NCBI GenBank assembly: GCA_020635495.1
Contig: JACJZQ010000001.1
Span: 1-64,000, forward strand
DNA length: 64,000 bases
Reading direction: 5' to 3'
From: Flavobacteriales bacterium
GTDB taxonomy: Bacteria; Bacteroidota; Bacteroidia; UBA10329
Of the stretch, positions 53,417 through 62,705 are shown in pieces. The notes beneath the pieces are model-generated. The model was not told the DNA's origin. It saw only the letters and a list, made by a program, of their open reading frames with translations, and made no database searches. Position numbers and translations under genes: made by a program. Numbering within the stretch: the stretch's first letter is position 1; every line of letters starts with the position of its first letter.

Positions 53417-53916
53417 GCGAATCGTACCATAACTTGATTCTTTTCTACGGTTGAGCCCTGCTTAACTTCAATTGAACTTACGGTAACGTCTGCTGGAGCC
53501 TTTATCACGTTCTCCATTTTCATTGCCTCCAACACCAGTACTCTATCGCCTTTCTTGAGCGTGTCTCCTGCTTGCACACTGATCTCAAGAACCAGCCCCG
53601 GCATAGGCGCCTTCAGCTCATTGACCTTACCGGCACCACCCTTCTCCATTCCAAGCTTCTTGAGAAGTTCATCGAATTGATCAACCGCCTCCGCTTCATA
53701 AACATTGCCGTTTATTTTGAGCCGGGTAAGCCCTTCCAAGGGTTCCAACACCTCAACGTTGAATGACCTGTCATCTTTTATAAGGTGGAACACCGAATCA
53801 GAGATCTTGCTCACATCCCAATTGAAAGCGTTACCGCTAAGTGTGCCGGAAGTTTTAAAATCGTCCGAGAAAATGACTTCAAATTCCTTGTTTGAAACCT
53901 TGATACGAGTGCTCAT
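53413..53916 (-). CDS. Biotin carboxyl carrier-type protein (acyl-CoA/oxaloacid carboxylase subunit)
   Basis: A 167-residue protein. The C-terminal 70 residues form a biotinyl/lipoyl domain with the biotinylation motif EAMKMEN (biotin on Lys), preceded by MPGLVLEISVQAGDTLKKGD. The N-terminal half (about 1-90) is a beta-rich extension seen in carriers of propionyl/methylcrotonyl-CoA carboxylase-type complexes of Bacteroidota. No carboxylase subunit is adjacent here. The methylmalonyl-CoA epimerase at 61646 fits a propionate pathway, which makes propionyl-CoA carboxylase a plausible partner, but this is inference. Confidence 0.88.
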   Translation of the reverse strand: MSTRIKVSNKEFEVIFSDDFKTSGTLSGNAFNWDVSKISDSVFHLIKDDRSFNVEVLEPLEGLTRLKINGNVYEAEAVDQFDELLKKLGMEKGGAGKVNELKAPMPGLVLEISVQAGDTLKKGDRVLVLEAMKMENVIKAPADVTVSSIEVKQGSTVEKNQVMVRFA

Positions 53917-54000
53917 GTCTTAAAAAAGTGTAATGGGCCGTGCTTTCTAAGGTCATAACCTATTTTAGCGGCCCGATTCAAGGGTCAAAGAAAGTAAACG

Positions 54001-56589
54001 ATGAAAACAGTTTCAACAAACAATTGGCTAGTCCCTGCACTGGCGATAATCATTTCCATAACCTCGTGTAAAACGCAAGAGAAGGCAACGGTGTCTGAAG
54101 AGGTTGCGCCTGTGGAAGCAGCCGCAGAAGAAGAAACACCCGCGGTGGAAACACGCGAATATCAAGCCGCTTACACTAGGACATTCGACCTTATCCATAC
54201 TTCTTTAGACGTTCGGTTTGATTGGGAAAAACAACAATTGATCGGAAAGGCCCAATTGACACTCACTCCATACTTCTACGATACGGATCAGCTAACACTG
54301 GACGCCAAGGGTTTTGAGCTCCGATCTGTAAGCCTGAAGAATCAGGAAAGCCTTAAGCCTCTTAAATACGATTACGATGGCCAGAAGATGAACATTGCGC
54401 TTGACCGGGTTTACACGCGCAAGGACACGCTGAAAGTTTGGGTCGACTACGTTGCCAAACCAGAGGAATTGGACGCGGAAGGAAGCGCTGCCATCATGGA
54501 CGCCAAGGGACTTTATTTTATCAACCCTTTGGGTGAAGACAAGAACAAGCCAAAGCAGATATGGACACAAGGAGAAACAGAATCAAGTTCTTGCTGGTTC
54601 CCAACCATTGATGCGCCCAACGAGAATATGACGCAGGACATCAAGATAACCGTTGATAGTCGGTATGTGACGCTATCTAACGGTCTTCTTGTTAGCTCAA
54701 AACCGAACGGGGATGGCACAAGAACAGACCTCTGGAAACAATCATTGCCTCATGCTCCGTACTTGGCCATGATGGCCATTGGCGAGTTTGCCGTGGTTAA
54801 AGACAAATGGAAAGGGATTGATGTTGATTACTACGTTGAGCCTGAATATGAGCCTCACGCAAAAGCCATTTTCGGTGAGACACCGGCCATGCTGGATTTT
54901 TATTCAGACGTACTCAAATACCCATATGCTTGGGAAAAGTACAGCCAGGTTGTGGTGCGAGATTACGTGTCTGGGGCCATGGAGAACACCACCGCCACCA
55001 TCCACGGAGAATTCCTTCACAGAACAGACCGTGAGCTTTTGGACGGAGACAATGAGCGCATCATTGCACACGAACTCTTTCACCATTGGTTCGGAGACCT
55101 GGTTACTTGCGAAAGCTGGAGTAACCTCCCGCTTAATGAGTCTTTTGCCACCTACGGAGAGTATCTGTGGCTAGAGCATCGTCATGGCATTGACGAAGCA
55201 GACAAGCATGGAGATGAGCAAATGCGCCAGTATTTCGCTTCTGTTGCACAGACCGGCCACCTTAATATGGTCAGGTTCTACTATGACAATAAAGAAGATA
55301 TGTTCGATGCGCACTCTTACAACAAAGGGGGTAGAATTCTGCACATGCTTAGAAAAACCATTGGAGACGAGGCCTTTTTTGAGGGGTTGAACCTATACCT
55401 GAATGAGAACAAATTCCAAGCCGTGGAAATGCACCAATTGCGTTTGGCCATGGAAGAGGTTACCGGAATGGACCTGAACTGGTTCTTCAATCAGTGGTTC
55501 TTCAATAAAGGGCATGCGGACCTTTCCGTATCTCACACCTATGATGCCGCTACAAAGAAGTACGCTATCACAATTAGTCAGAATCAGGATCTGAAAGAAA
55601 TGCCCCTGTACAGAATTCCGATGGATGTGGACATCTATTTCGGTGGTGCTGTCAATCGGCACAGAATAGACCTGACAGAGGTTGAGCAAACATTTGAGTT
55701 TGACGTTCTGGGCCAGCCACAATTGGTGTTGGTTGATGCAGAAAACATTCTGCTTGGAACCAAAAACGAAACCCTTACTGAGGACGAATACGTTTTCATG
55801 TTGAAGAACGCACCCCGTTATCTGGATAAGGTTGAAGCCATGAATGGCCTGAAAGGCTCTTCGAGCGATGATGCGGTGACCGCCATGTTAAACCTGTTGG
55901 ATGACGAATATTGGGGAACAAGGAGAAAAGCACTACAGGCTTTGAAAAGCAAATCGGTAGCGGACACGTCTCTTCTGAAAAACAAACTGATGTGGTTGGC
56001 TCAGAAAGACCCAAAATCCTCTGTCCGCGCAGAGGCCATTTCATTCTTAGCAGAGCGTTTCTCTAAAGGTGAAAGCACCAGAACCATCATAGAGGGCGCA
56101 ATGAAAGACCGCTCTTATAATGTACTAGGAGCTACGCTCAAAGCCATTTCAGAGTATGATACCGACAGAGCGCTTTCTCTTGCCAAAGAGGCGGAGGCTG
56201 ACGCCTCAGGGTCACTGATCTCTGCCATTGCATCTCTGTACTCTAAAAAGGGAGGCAGCGAACATCTCGACTTCTTCTTGAACAGTATTTCCAAGGTCTC
56301 AGACCCGAACGACAAGTATGTTTTCGTGCAGATCTTCGGTAAATATCTTATCGGTCAAGATTTCTCAGCACAGCTCAAAGGACTTCCTACCCTTAAAGAC
56401 CTAGCACTTAATGAAGGCGCTTGGTGGATGCGACTATCAGCCATCCAGGTTTTGAACGGTTTGCGTCAGAATGCTGAACCGATCGATGTGGAAGAGGCTA
56501 AAACTCTCGTCAATGAAATCAATCTGGTAATGGATGAGGTACGTGCCAAAGAGACCAATCAGATGATCAAAGGGATGATCGGGGAGTAG
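54001..56589 (+). CDS. M1-family zinc aminopeptidase, lipoprotein
   Basis: An 862-residue lipoprotein (signal ends ISITSCKTQ). The N-terminal beta domain is followed by a gluzincin catalytic domain: exopeptidase motif SGAMENTT near residue 325, zinc site HELFHHWFGD at about 357-366 and the third-ligand Glu in NESFATYGEYLW. The C-terminal region (about 600-862) is of HEAT/ARM type (DDAVTAMLNLLDDEYWGTRRKAL). It resembles ERAP/PepN-like envelope aminopeptidases. An acidic linker (VEAAAEEETPAVE) follows the lipid Cys. It is divergent from the biotin-carrier gene. Confidence 0.94.
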   Translation: MKTVSTNNWLVPALAIIISITSCKTQEKATVSEEVAPVEAAAEEETPAVETREYQAAYTRTFDLIHTSLDVRFDWEKQQLIGKAQLTLTPYFYDTDQLTLDAKGFELRSVSLKNQESLKPLKYDYDGQKMNIALDRVYTRKDTLKVWVDYVAKPEELDAEGSAAIMDAKGLYFINPLGEDKNKPKQIWTQGETESSSCWFPTIDAPNENMTQDIKITVDSRYVTLSNGLLVSSKPNGDGTRTDLWKQSLPHAPYLAMMAIGEFAVVKDKWKGIDVDYYVEPEYEPHAKAIFGETPAMLDFYSDVLKYPYAWEKYSQVVVRDYVSGAMENTTATIHGEFLHRTDRELLDGDNERIIAHELFHHWFGDLVTCESWSNLPLNESFATYGEYLWLEHRHGIDEADKHGDEQMRQYFASVAQTGHLNMVRFYYDNKEDMFDAHSYNKGGRILHMLRKTIGDEAFFEGLNLYLNENKFQAVEMHQLRLAMEEVTGMDLNWFFNQWFFNKGHADLSVSHTYDAATKKYAITISQNQDLKEMPLYRIPMDVDIYFGGAVNRHRIDLTEVEQTFEFDVLGQPQLVLVDAENILLGTKNETLTEDEYVFMLKNAPRYLDKVEAMNGLKGSSSDDAVTAMLNLLDDEYWGTRRKALQALKSKSVADTSLLKNKLMWLAQKDPKSSVRAEAISFLAERFSKGESTRTIIEGAMKDRSYNVLGATLKAISEYDTDRALSLAKEAEADASGSLISAIASLYSKKGGSEHLDFFLNSISKVSDPNDKYVFVQIFGKYLIGQDFSAQLKGLPTLKDLALNEGAWWMRLSAIQVLNGLRQNAEPIDVEEAKTLVNEINLVMDEVRAKETNQMIKGMIGE

Positions 56590-56600
56590 GGCCTTAAAAA

Positions 56601-57347
56601 CTATTGCTCTATCGCCTGCAGCTTTGACTTAACTTCTTCATCCAAAGGAAAGAAGACCCTTGCTGCCATGGTCACTTTCCGTGCGGAGTCCGCGTAACTG
56701 TTTTCTATCAGATGGTCTATGTAGTATAGAACGTTCGGCTTAAGCAAAGGTGAACTGATAGGATCCGGCTCATAATTTAAGTCTCTAAAACTTTCCTCAA
56801 TGATCGGAAACGCCTCCCTAATGGTTCGTTCCGCATCAAAGAATGCATTAAGTCGAATATCGGTCACTCCTTTAGCAAACTGCACATATACATCCTCAGG
56901 TGCAAATTCCAATATCTGCTTGTACGCATAAGACGACTTACGATAATTCTCCTCCTTCTCCCACTGCAAAGCTTCTGCAATGCCTGCCTCTTTCATCAAA
57001 GCGAAATACTCAGCATTGTTCTCTACCAGATTCCCGTTTTTATCCTTCGAAACGGCCTTACCGGCATACTTCAACGCATTCCGCATCGGATTCTTCCAGC
57101 GCTCCAGTAGCTTCTCATCATCCGATTTGCTGATCTCATAATAGCACATGGAGGCCCAGAGATATGGTTCTGGCTTCTTTCGGTGCTTGTCATTGTCCAT
57201 CAAGGCCTCTGCTGTCTCTAGGGCAGACTCGAATTTTGACTGCTCAAACTTCTTTGCAACGTTGTCAAACTCAGGGTTTATTACCTGAGAAATTGCCAGA
57301 GATTGAATCAGACAAAGAGCAGAGACGAGCAGTAAACGTATGGTCAT
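56601..57347 (-). CDS. TPR-like exported protein, unknown function
   Basis: A 248-residue protein with signal peptide ending SLAISQ. TPR-like helix pairs are visible (FDNVAKKFEQSKFESALETAEALM, PYLWASMCYYEISK, NYRKSSYAYKQILEFAPEDV, YADSARKVTMAARVFFP). No other motif. It follows the PQQ sugar dehydrogenase with a four-base overlap (ATGA), so the two form an operon; a chaperone or assembly function for that enzyme is possible but unsupported. Confidence 0.75.
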   Translation of the reverse strand: MTIRLLLVSALCLIQSLAISQVINPEFDNVAKKFEQSKFESALETAEALMDNDKHRKKPEPYLWASMCYYEISKSDDEKLLERWKNPMRNALKYAGKAVSKDKNGNLVENNAEYFALMKEAGIAEALQWEKEENYRKSSYAYKQILEFAPEDVYVQFAKGVTDIRLNAFFDAERTIREAFPIIEESFRDLNYEPDPISSPLLKPNVLYYIDHLIENSYADSARKVTMAARVFFPLDEEVKSKLQAIEQ

Positions 57348-58807
57348 TTAGATATCAGAACTTGCTGGTTGGTCGTATAATTGACGTTAGTTGAACGTAA
57401 AATATACAAACCTGGGGCCAGTCCTGAAAAGTCTGAGGCCACTTTTGTTGATGACACTGTACCTTCTGCCACGACCTGGCCAAGATTATTTACAAGTGTA
57501 TAACCTGCGCCTACCAACTCAGGCGCAAAAACCATGTTTATCTGCCCATTGGTTGGGTTTGGATAAACCGATGTTTTGACCTCTTGTACTTCATTAACCG
57601 AAACTGCTGAGTACGCAGCGTTTTTCAGCTCAATAATTGAGTTTTGAAATGTTCCACTAGTTCCCCAAGAAGGTCCGCTGGTTGCGAGGAAAACCCTCCC
57701 GTCAGGAGATGCACAAATATCTCTTAAGCGATCGAAGGTGCCACTGCTGAATGATGAGCTTGGATTGTTCGAGTGCGAATTATTGAACCAGATGGTCTGA
57801 CTTTCAACCGTAGTTCCATCAGTGTTGTCAACCTCAATTTCTTTGATGTGCTCTGCCTTTAAAACGGCCATCAACAGCTTTCCTTGCCACTCTGGAATTG
57901 CAGGATGATCGTACCAGATAAGGTCTGATGTTGCTATGGTAGAATTCTCATACCAAATGGCAATTGGATCCTGATAGTTGGTCATTAGATTACAGGCCGC
58001 CATCTCAGACCCAGTGTTGCAAAGACCAGCAACATCTGGCCAACCATAATTTCCTCCTGGAACAATGATGTTCAACTCGTCATTTGTACTAGGTCCATGT
58101 TCAGAGCTGTATAGATTTCCGTTTGGTGCCAGCACCATTCCTTGTGCATTTCTGTGTCCTTTGCTATACAAGTAACTACTTGAACCAAACGGATTGTCTG
58201 CCGGTATGGTGCCGTCCAAATTCATTCTTAAAATCTTTCCGCTAAGAGAACTTTCATTTTGGGGTGAAGATTGATTCTGATAATCCCCCGTTGTAGCAAG
58301 TAGCGTGTTGTCTGGAAGAATCAGCAATCTGCAACCGATGTGCGTTGTATTACCATTGATGCCTTCTATCAGCGTAAGCGGGTTTATCAAGGTGTTTGAA
58401 GCGGAGCTGTAATCATACCGCACAATTCTCTCCTTAATGCCTCCACTGTAGTAGGTATATGCCAAGAAAACCTGCGGTGTGTTGGTGAAATCCGGATGAA
58501 GCGCAAGGCCTAAGAGTCCAGACTCGGAATTGTCGTACACCGTGCTGGTGAGGTCAAGAATAGTGGTTCTTGCTCCCGTTTCAGGGTTCAGTCTACTTAC
58601 CCTTCCATATCTTTCGGTCATCCAGATGTAGTCGTCTGGCCCCCATTGTATTTCCCACGGAATATCTATTCCATTCGTTGAATTTGTTCCTTGTATGACC
58701 ACACGAACGTCAAGTGTGGTGTTTCCTACTGTGACCGTGCTTGGCTGAGCCATTCCTGAAACAGCTGCGGCCAAGATTATGATTGAAAACGTAAAAAGTC
58801 TTTTCAT
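57344..58807 (-). CDS. PQQ-dependent soluble sugar dehydrogenase with T9SS tail
   Basis: A 487-residue exported protein; signal ends SGMAQ. The six-bladed propeller of the aldose sugar dehydrogenase/sorbosone dehydrogenase group is seen: IPWEIQWGPDDYIWMTERYGRV, GLLGLALHPDF, THIGCRLLILPDNTLLATTGD, YSKGHRNAQGMVLAPNG, YSSEHGPSTNDELN and GGNYGWPDVAG. The Arg-Asn-Gln stretch and His fit PQQ/sugar binding. The C-terminal 75 residues are a type IX sorting domain (VYPNPTNGQINMVF to GLYILRS). The enzyme is probably on the cell surface. Co-transcribed with a TPR-like gene. Confidence 0.9.
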   Translation of the reverse strand: MKRLFTFSIIILAAAVSGMAQPSTVTVGNTTLDVRVVIQGTNSTNGIDIPWEIQWGPDDYIWMTERYGRVSRLNPETGARTTILDLTSTVYDNSESGLLGLALHPDFTNTPQVFLAYTYYSGGIKERIVRYDYSSASNTLINPLTLIEGINGNTTHIGCRLLILPDNTLLATTGDYQNQSSPQNESSLSGKILRMNLDGTIPADNPFGSSSYLYSKGHRNAQGMVLAPNGNLYSSEHGPSTNDELNIIVPGGNYGWPDVAGLCNTGSEMAACNLMTNYQDPIAIWYENSTIATSDLIWYDHPAIPEWQGKLLMAVLKAEHIKEIEVDNTDGTTVESQTIWFNNSHSNNPSSSFSSGTFDRLRDICASPDGRVFLATSGPSWGTSGTFQNSIIELKNAAYSAVSVNEVQEVKTSVYPNPTNGQINMVFAPELVGAGYTLVNNLGQVVAEGTVSSTKVASDFSGLAPGLYILRSTNVNYTTNQQVLISK

Positions 58808-58827
58808 GTTCTGATTGATTTTGAATT

Positions 58828-58835
58828 CAAATATA
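58828..58835 (-). promoter_or_regulatory. Candidate -7 box of the PQQ sugar dehydrogenase gene
   Basis: TATATTTG on the minus strand fits TAnnTTTG and lies 20 bases before the ATG at 58807. No well-spaced -33 TTG is seen. Confidence 0.5.
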
Positions 58836-58859
58836 GTTGAACGGGGCTCTTAAATAAGT

Positions 58860-59564
58860 TTACCACGGATTCGTTGCCCAGATTGTCACTTCAGGTACAA
58901 AACCACGGTCATCCATTTTCAGCTGAGCAATGATCTGATCTGCTATTTCTTTCGGCCTGAGCTTGTTTTCCACTTCCGGTCGGCTAACTCCGTTGCCTGT
59001 ACCAAATGCTGTGGTTACTTCGGAAGGATTGATGTGCATGACCCTCACATTGTATGGTCGTAGATCGGCCTGCCAGCACTGGCTTAGGCCCCTGAGCGCA
59101 AACTTGGATGACGCATAGATGCTCCCCTTAGCATAGCCCTTTAGAGATGCGGTGGAGCCGATGTTAACGATGTTGCCCGACCGCTGTTGCTTGAAAATTT
59201 TGGCCGCTTCCTGTCCTGCCATGGCCGCTCCGAACACGTTGGTCTGATAAACATTGACCATATCATCGAAATTGAGCTCCCCCAACTCAGCCCAGCCTGC
59301 CCCAAAGCCCGCATTATTAACCAGAATGTCCAATTTTCCATGCTGCTCAAGAATAGTGCTGAACAACTGCTGCACATCTTCCGGCTTAGAAACATCAGAG
59401 CGTAGCCCATTGACACCCAACTGTTCTGCCGCTTGCTTCACTTTTTCCTCATTACGCCCAGTGATGGTGACGAGCGCCCCTTCACCTGCCAATTGCGCGG
59501 CCAATTCTTTGCCAATGCCACTACTACCTCCAGTAACAATGGCAACCTTACCTTTTAATTCCAT
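58860..59564 (-). CDS. Short-chain dehydrogenase/reductase (SDR)
   Basis: A 234-residue classical SDR. It has the cofactor motif TGGSSGIGKELAAQL, NNAGFGAGWAELGEL and catalytic Ser and Tyr-x-x-x-Lys in INIGSTASLKGYAKGSIYASSKFAL. HINPSEVTTAFGTG follows. It is NAD(P)-dependent and cytosolic; many Bacteroidota members are annotated as 3-oxoacyl-ACP reductase-like, but the substrate is unknown. It begins 24 bases after the stop of the upstream solute-binding lipoprotein gene, so they may share a transcript. Confidence 0.9.
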   Translation of the reverse strand: MELKGKVAIVTGGSSGIGKELAAQLAGEGALVTITGRNEEKVKQAAEQLGVNGLRSDVSKPEDVQQLFSTILEQHGKLDILVNNAGFGAGWAELGELNFDDMVNVYQTNVFGAAMAGQEAAKIFKQQRSGNIVNIGSTASLKGYAKGSIYASSKFALRGLSQCWQADLRPYNVRVMHINPSEVTTAFGTGNGVSRPEVENKLRPKEIADQIIAQLKMDDRGFVPEVTIWATNPW

Positions 59565-59588
59565 AGTGTGTAAAAGCGTTTGGAAATC

Positions 59589-60623
59589 CTATTGTTCAAT
59601 TTGAACCTGAGAATAGTCTCGGTAGCCCATGAACCCGCTACCCAAACCTCTCAATGTCGAACGATAGATCAGATAGGTGTCATAACTCGCATTCTCTTGT
59701 TCTCGCTTCATGATAAATTTTGGATTCTCGCCAGAAAACTCCTGCATATGGCTCTCCAAAATGTCTCGAACAGGGTCTAACTCAAGGTCAGAAACGACAT
59801 CGATCTCACCGTTAAATAATGCCTCTAGCCGTTCAGAATTCTGGTCAACCTCCACAAACCGAATCGTGTCGATGTACGGAAGTCGATTGCCGAACTCATC
59901 TTCTCGGAAATAATTGGGGTTTCTGATCAGCGTAACCGCTTCTTCCTCTTCCGTCAGAGAGAATGGGCCGGCCCCAACGGTTTCACTGTCATCACCATCT
60001 GAACTGTTTTCAGGAATCACTCCAAATGCCGGCATGGCTAAAACCTGTAGAAAAGAATCATCCTCCTTGGTCAATTTTATTCTCAGGGTATAGTCGTCTA
60101 TGGCCTCTAGGCCCGCCAGTTTTTCGGAATCCCCGTGCCTGAAATCTTCCGCACCGAGAATTCTTCCTCCTACTGTCGCCCGAAAGAAGTCATCACTGGC
60201 CTCTTTTGCCAAAACAGAAATGCTGTAAACAACATCGCTGGCCGTTACCTCTCTGCTGGCATTGCCAAAAAGATCAGAATCATGAAATTGTACTCCACTT
60301 CTAATGTTGAAGACATAAGACCTTCCGTCTGACTCTTTGCTCCACGTAGTAGCAAGGCCAGGAACCAACTTAGAGCTCTGTGGGTCTAATCTTACCAATC
60401 CTTCGTATACATGAACCCCGATGGCATTGCTGGCCCGCCCAAAGAGGGCGTAAGGTTCCAACTGTTCTGGTAAAGAACCCAGAGGTATTGTCATGCTCCC
60501 CCCAAGGCTTACAGGCCCCTTGGCGGTCCTATGATTTTTTGTGGTTTTTTTCGATTCACACCCGAAATATGTAACCGAAAGGAGTATAATGAGTATCAGA
60601 GCAAGAATTTTGGGCGTTCTCAT
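59589..60623 (-). CDS. Short ABC-transporter substrate-binding lipoprotein (SBP_bac_5-like)
   Basis: A 344-residue lipoprotein with signal ending VTYFGCESKK. The family start is clear: YALFGRASNAIGVHVYEGLVR, GLATTWSKESDGRSYVFNIR, VQFHDSDLF, SDVVYSISVL, and later GAGPFSLTEEEE. Peptide-binding proteins of this family are usually about 500-600 residues. Here the protein ends early, with a short tail YRDYSQVQIEQ that resembles the family's true C-terminus, so roughly one lobe is missing. There is no stop-and-restart in another frame, so this is not a simple frameshift. No permease is adjacent. It may be a reduced binding protein or carry an in-frame deletion. Confidence 0.75.
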   Translation of the reverse strand: MRTPKILALILIILLSVTYFGCESKKTTKNHRTAKGPVSLGGSMTIPLGSLPEQLEPYALFGRASNAIGVHVYEGLVRLDPQSSKLVPGLATTWSKESDGRSYVFNIRSGVQFHDSDLFGNASREVTASDVVYSISVLAKEASDDFFRATVGGRILGAEDFRHGDSEKLAGLEAIDDYTLRIKLTKEDDSFLQVLAMPAFGVIPENSSDGDDSETVGAGPFSLTEEEEAVTLIRNPNYFREDEFGNRLPYIDTIRFVEVDQNSERLEALFNGEIDVVSDLELDPVRDILESHMQEFSGENPKFIMKREQENASYDTYLIYRSTLRGLGSGFMGYRDYSQVQIEQ

Positions 60624-60770
60624 AGCGTTAAACTTATTGGAACTAAAGTTAATGTCTTGCTTTAACTACGCGATTGGTCGATTGAATTCTTCGAAACACG
60701 ATCAGGCACGCGTTTTGAATTATCTTCGCAACCCCGTAATATTGCCTGTTACTAACATGTTTTCCACAAA

Positions 60771-61583
60771 ATGAAAGAAGTTGTACTTAGAAATTCGGTA
60801 GTCCTGTTGGCCTTGGTCGCCTTTTTTGCAGCACCTACCACGGCCGGAACCATTCTTCTAGAGGGAAATTATCACGGAAAGAATCTGTACGTCCAAAACC
60901 CATTTGCTTCAGAGGGTGTAGGTTTTTGCACATTCGAAGTAAAGGTGAATGGGCAGGTAACAACTGACGAGATCAACTCGAGCGCATTTGAAATTGACCT
61001 GAGCTTCTTCCAATTGGAACTGGGTTCAGCGGTTGAGATCCGAATTTCTCACAAAGATGATTGCAAGCCCAAAGTAGTAAACCCAGAGGTTTTGAAGCCG
61101 ATGAGCACTTTTGAGGTGGCTTCTTTGGGTATCAGCAAAGAGGGGGTTATGGAATTGACCACTACCAACGAAACGGGTAAACTAGCATATGTTATTGAGC
61201 AATTCCGTTGGAACAAGTGGGTAGAAGTTGGTGAGTTTGAAGGAAAGGGAAGTCCTGAGAAAAACGATTACGAGATTCAATTGACCACCGTTCACTCAGG
61301 TCAGAACAGATTCAGAGTAAAGCAGAAAGATCACAGAAGCAAGCCGAGATATTCATTCGAGGCAAAGATCAACTCTCCTTTACCAGATGTAACTTTCCAG
61401 CCAGGAGACGGCAAGAAAGTGACTGATGCAATCAATTTCTCAGATGCAACGCTGTACGAGATATACAACGCCTACGGAAACATTGTGGCTAAAGGCGTGG
61501 CCAAACGTGTTGACGTAACTGGTTTGGAGAAAGGGGTATACTACCTGAACTATGGAACAGCAACTGCCACTTTTAAGAAATAA
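60771..61583 (+). CDS. Exported protein with atypical T9SS-like C-terminus
   Basis: A 270-residue protein with signal peptide ending APTTAG. A beta-rich N-terminal part has one Cys pair (VGFCTFEV, HKDDCKPKVV). A second beta domain (LAYVIEQFRWNKWVEVGEF, HSGQNRFRVKQKDHRS) resembles Ig-like folds that precede sorting tails. The last 50 residues (YEIYNAYGNIVAKG, VDVTGLEKGVYYLNYG) echo the type IX sorting-domain pattern but lack the usual YPNP start. I do not recognise the family otherwise. A terminator follows. Confidence 0.7.
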   Translation: MKEVVLRNSVVLLALVAFFAAPTTAGTILLEGNYHGKNLYVQNPFASEGVGFCTFEVKVNGQVTTDEINSSAFEIDLSFFQLELGSAVEIRISHKDDCKPKVVNPEVLKPMSTFEVASLGISKEGVMELTTTNETGKLAYVIEQFRWNKWVEVGEFEGKGSPEKNDYEIQLTTVHSGQNRFRVKQKDHRSKPRYSFEAKINSPLPDVTFQPGDGKKVTDAINFSDATLYEIYNAYGNIVAKGVAKRVDVTGLEKGVYYLNYGTATATFKK

Positions 61584-61603
61584 GTGAACAACTGATTTGA
61601 ACT

Positions 61604-61640
61604 AAGGGCCGCGCCAATTGGTGCGGCCTTTTTTATTTTG
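61604..61640 (+). terminator. Rho-independent terminator after the exported protein
   Basis: The stem AAGGgCCGCGCC and GGTGCGGCCTT, with one bulged G, loop AATT and a T-run of six, lies just before the epimerase start at 61646. Its tail sits close to that gene's start, so the epimerase promoter must be near or readthrough is used. Confidence 0.8.
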
Positions 61641-61645
61641 TCACC

Positions 61646-62056
61646 ATGGAACACATTGAACATTTGGGAATTGCCGTCAAAGACCTTGAGGTCTCGATAC
61701 CTCTGTACGAGAAACTCTTGAACACAAAATGTTATAAGAGAGAAGAAGTAAGATCGGAAAACGTGATCACAGCGTTTTTCCAGTTGAGCAACAATAAGGT
61801 TGAGCTTCTGCAGGCTACTTCATCAGAAAGTGCCATTGCAAAATTCATCGAGAAGCGCGGAGAGGGAATTCATCATGTGGCATTCTCTGTTGCAGATATT
61901 AAAGCAGAAATGGAGAGGCTCAGGAACGATGGCTTTCGACTTCTGAACGAAGAACCCAAGCGGGGCGCGGACAACAAACTCATATGTTTTGTTCATCCAA
62001 AAGATGCCTCTGGCGTTCTGATGGAACTATGCCAAGAAATCTCCGAACAGGTCTAA
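61646..62056 (+). CDS. mce: Methylmalonyl-CoA epimerase
   Basis: A 136-residue vicinal-oxygen-chelate enzyme that interconverts (S)- and (R)-methylmalonyl-CoA in propionyl-CoA breakdown. The fold's metal ligands are visible: His in IEHLGIAVKDLE, His in GEGIHHVAFSV and Glu in VLMELCQ. KVELLQATSSES and the GADNKLICFVHPKDASG stretch are typical. It ends in a short overlap with the converging HAD phosphatase. Its presence fits a B12-dependent propionate pathway whose other genes are not in this window. Confidence 0.93.
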   Translation: MEHIEHLGIAVKDLEVSIPLYEKLLNTKCYKREEVRSENVITAFFQLSNNKVELLQATSSESAIAKFIEKRGEGIHHVAFSVADIKAEMERLRNDGFRLLNEEPKRGADNKLICFVHPKDASGVLMELCQEISEQV

Positions 62057-62665
62057 TATGGTCTCTCCTTGGTCTGCACGTAGGTAATATGCGTTGAGAC
62101 CTACTTTTTTTGCCCCCTCAATATGCTGAGGAGAATCATCAATAAAAAGTGTTTCCTCTGGCGCAAAACCAAGCTCATCAATAACGAGTTGGAATATTCT
62201 TTCTTCCGGTTTTCTCATTCCAACCTCGAAAGAGTAATATACTTTTTCAAAAAAGCCTGAGAGGTCTTCAATTCCATGTACCGCCTTCATTTCAGCCTCA
62301 AACACATTGGCATGTATAGCATTGGTATTGCTCAACAAGACCAGTCGTTTGTTGCCTTGTAAGCGCCCCAGAAGGTCCAAGCGATTTGCCGGCAGGTCTA
62401 AAAGCATGGCATTCCAAGCATCATCAATTGAAGCGTCAGTAACGTCCGCACCAAACACCTTACGAATTCCAGTACGGAAATCGTTGGCGCTTATCTCCCC
62501 TCGTTCAAACTCATCAAACAAAGTGGTCTGATTGAGTTGAGAATATTTCTCATCCACGTTTTTCGCCCCCAGTTCCGCAAAAGCCTTGATGGTACGTTGG
62601 TAGTCAATATTCAAGATAACCCCTCCAAGGTCAAATATGATGTTCGGATAATCGGTTGGCTTCAT
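62027..62665 (-). CDS. HAD-superfamily hydrolase (subfamily IA)
   Basis: A 212-residue phosphatase. Motif I is NIIFDLGGVILNID with the nucleophile Asp; the second conserved position, normally Asp, is Gly (DLGG), as is common in the YihX/alpha-D-glucose-1-phosphatase-like group. Motif II is LVLLSNTNAIHANVF; motif III/IV GMRKPEERIFQLV and LFIDDSPQHIEGAKKVGL. The start is the ATG at 62665; the frame extends upstream only by TTG. It is divergent from the CAU tRNA with overlapping promoters. Its last 30 bases overlap the epimerase gene. Confidence 0.88.
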   Translation of the reverse strand: MKPTDYPNIIFDLGGVILNIDYQRTIKAFAELGAKNVDEKYSQLNQTTLFDEFERGEISANDFRTGIRKVFGADVTDASIDDAWNAMLLDLPANRLDLLGRLQGNKRLVLLSNTNAIHANVFEAEMKAVHGIEDLSGFFEKVYYSFEVGMRKPEERIFQLVIDELGFAPEETLFIDDSPQHIEGAKKVGLNAYYLRADQGETILDLFGDFLA

Positions 62666-62674
62666 CTTGAACTG

Positions 62675-62705
62675 TTGCTTCAGAACGGCCAAATATATAC
62701 TTTTG
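62675..62705 (+). promoter_or_regulatory. Promoter of the CAU tRNA
   Basis: TTG at 62675-62677, a 20-base spacer and TACTTTTG at 62698-62705 match the Bacteroidota consensus, 37 bases before the tRNA at 62743. It overlaps the oppositely directed HAD promoter. Confidence 0.7.
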
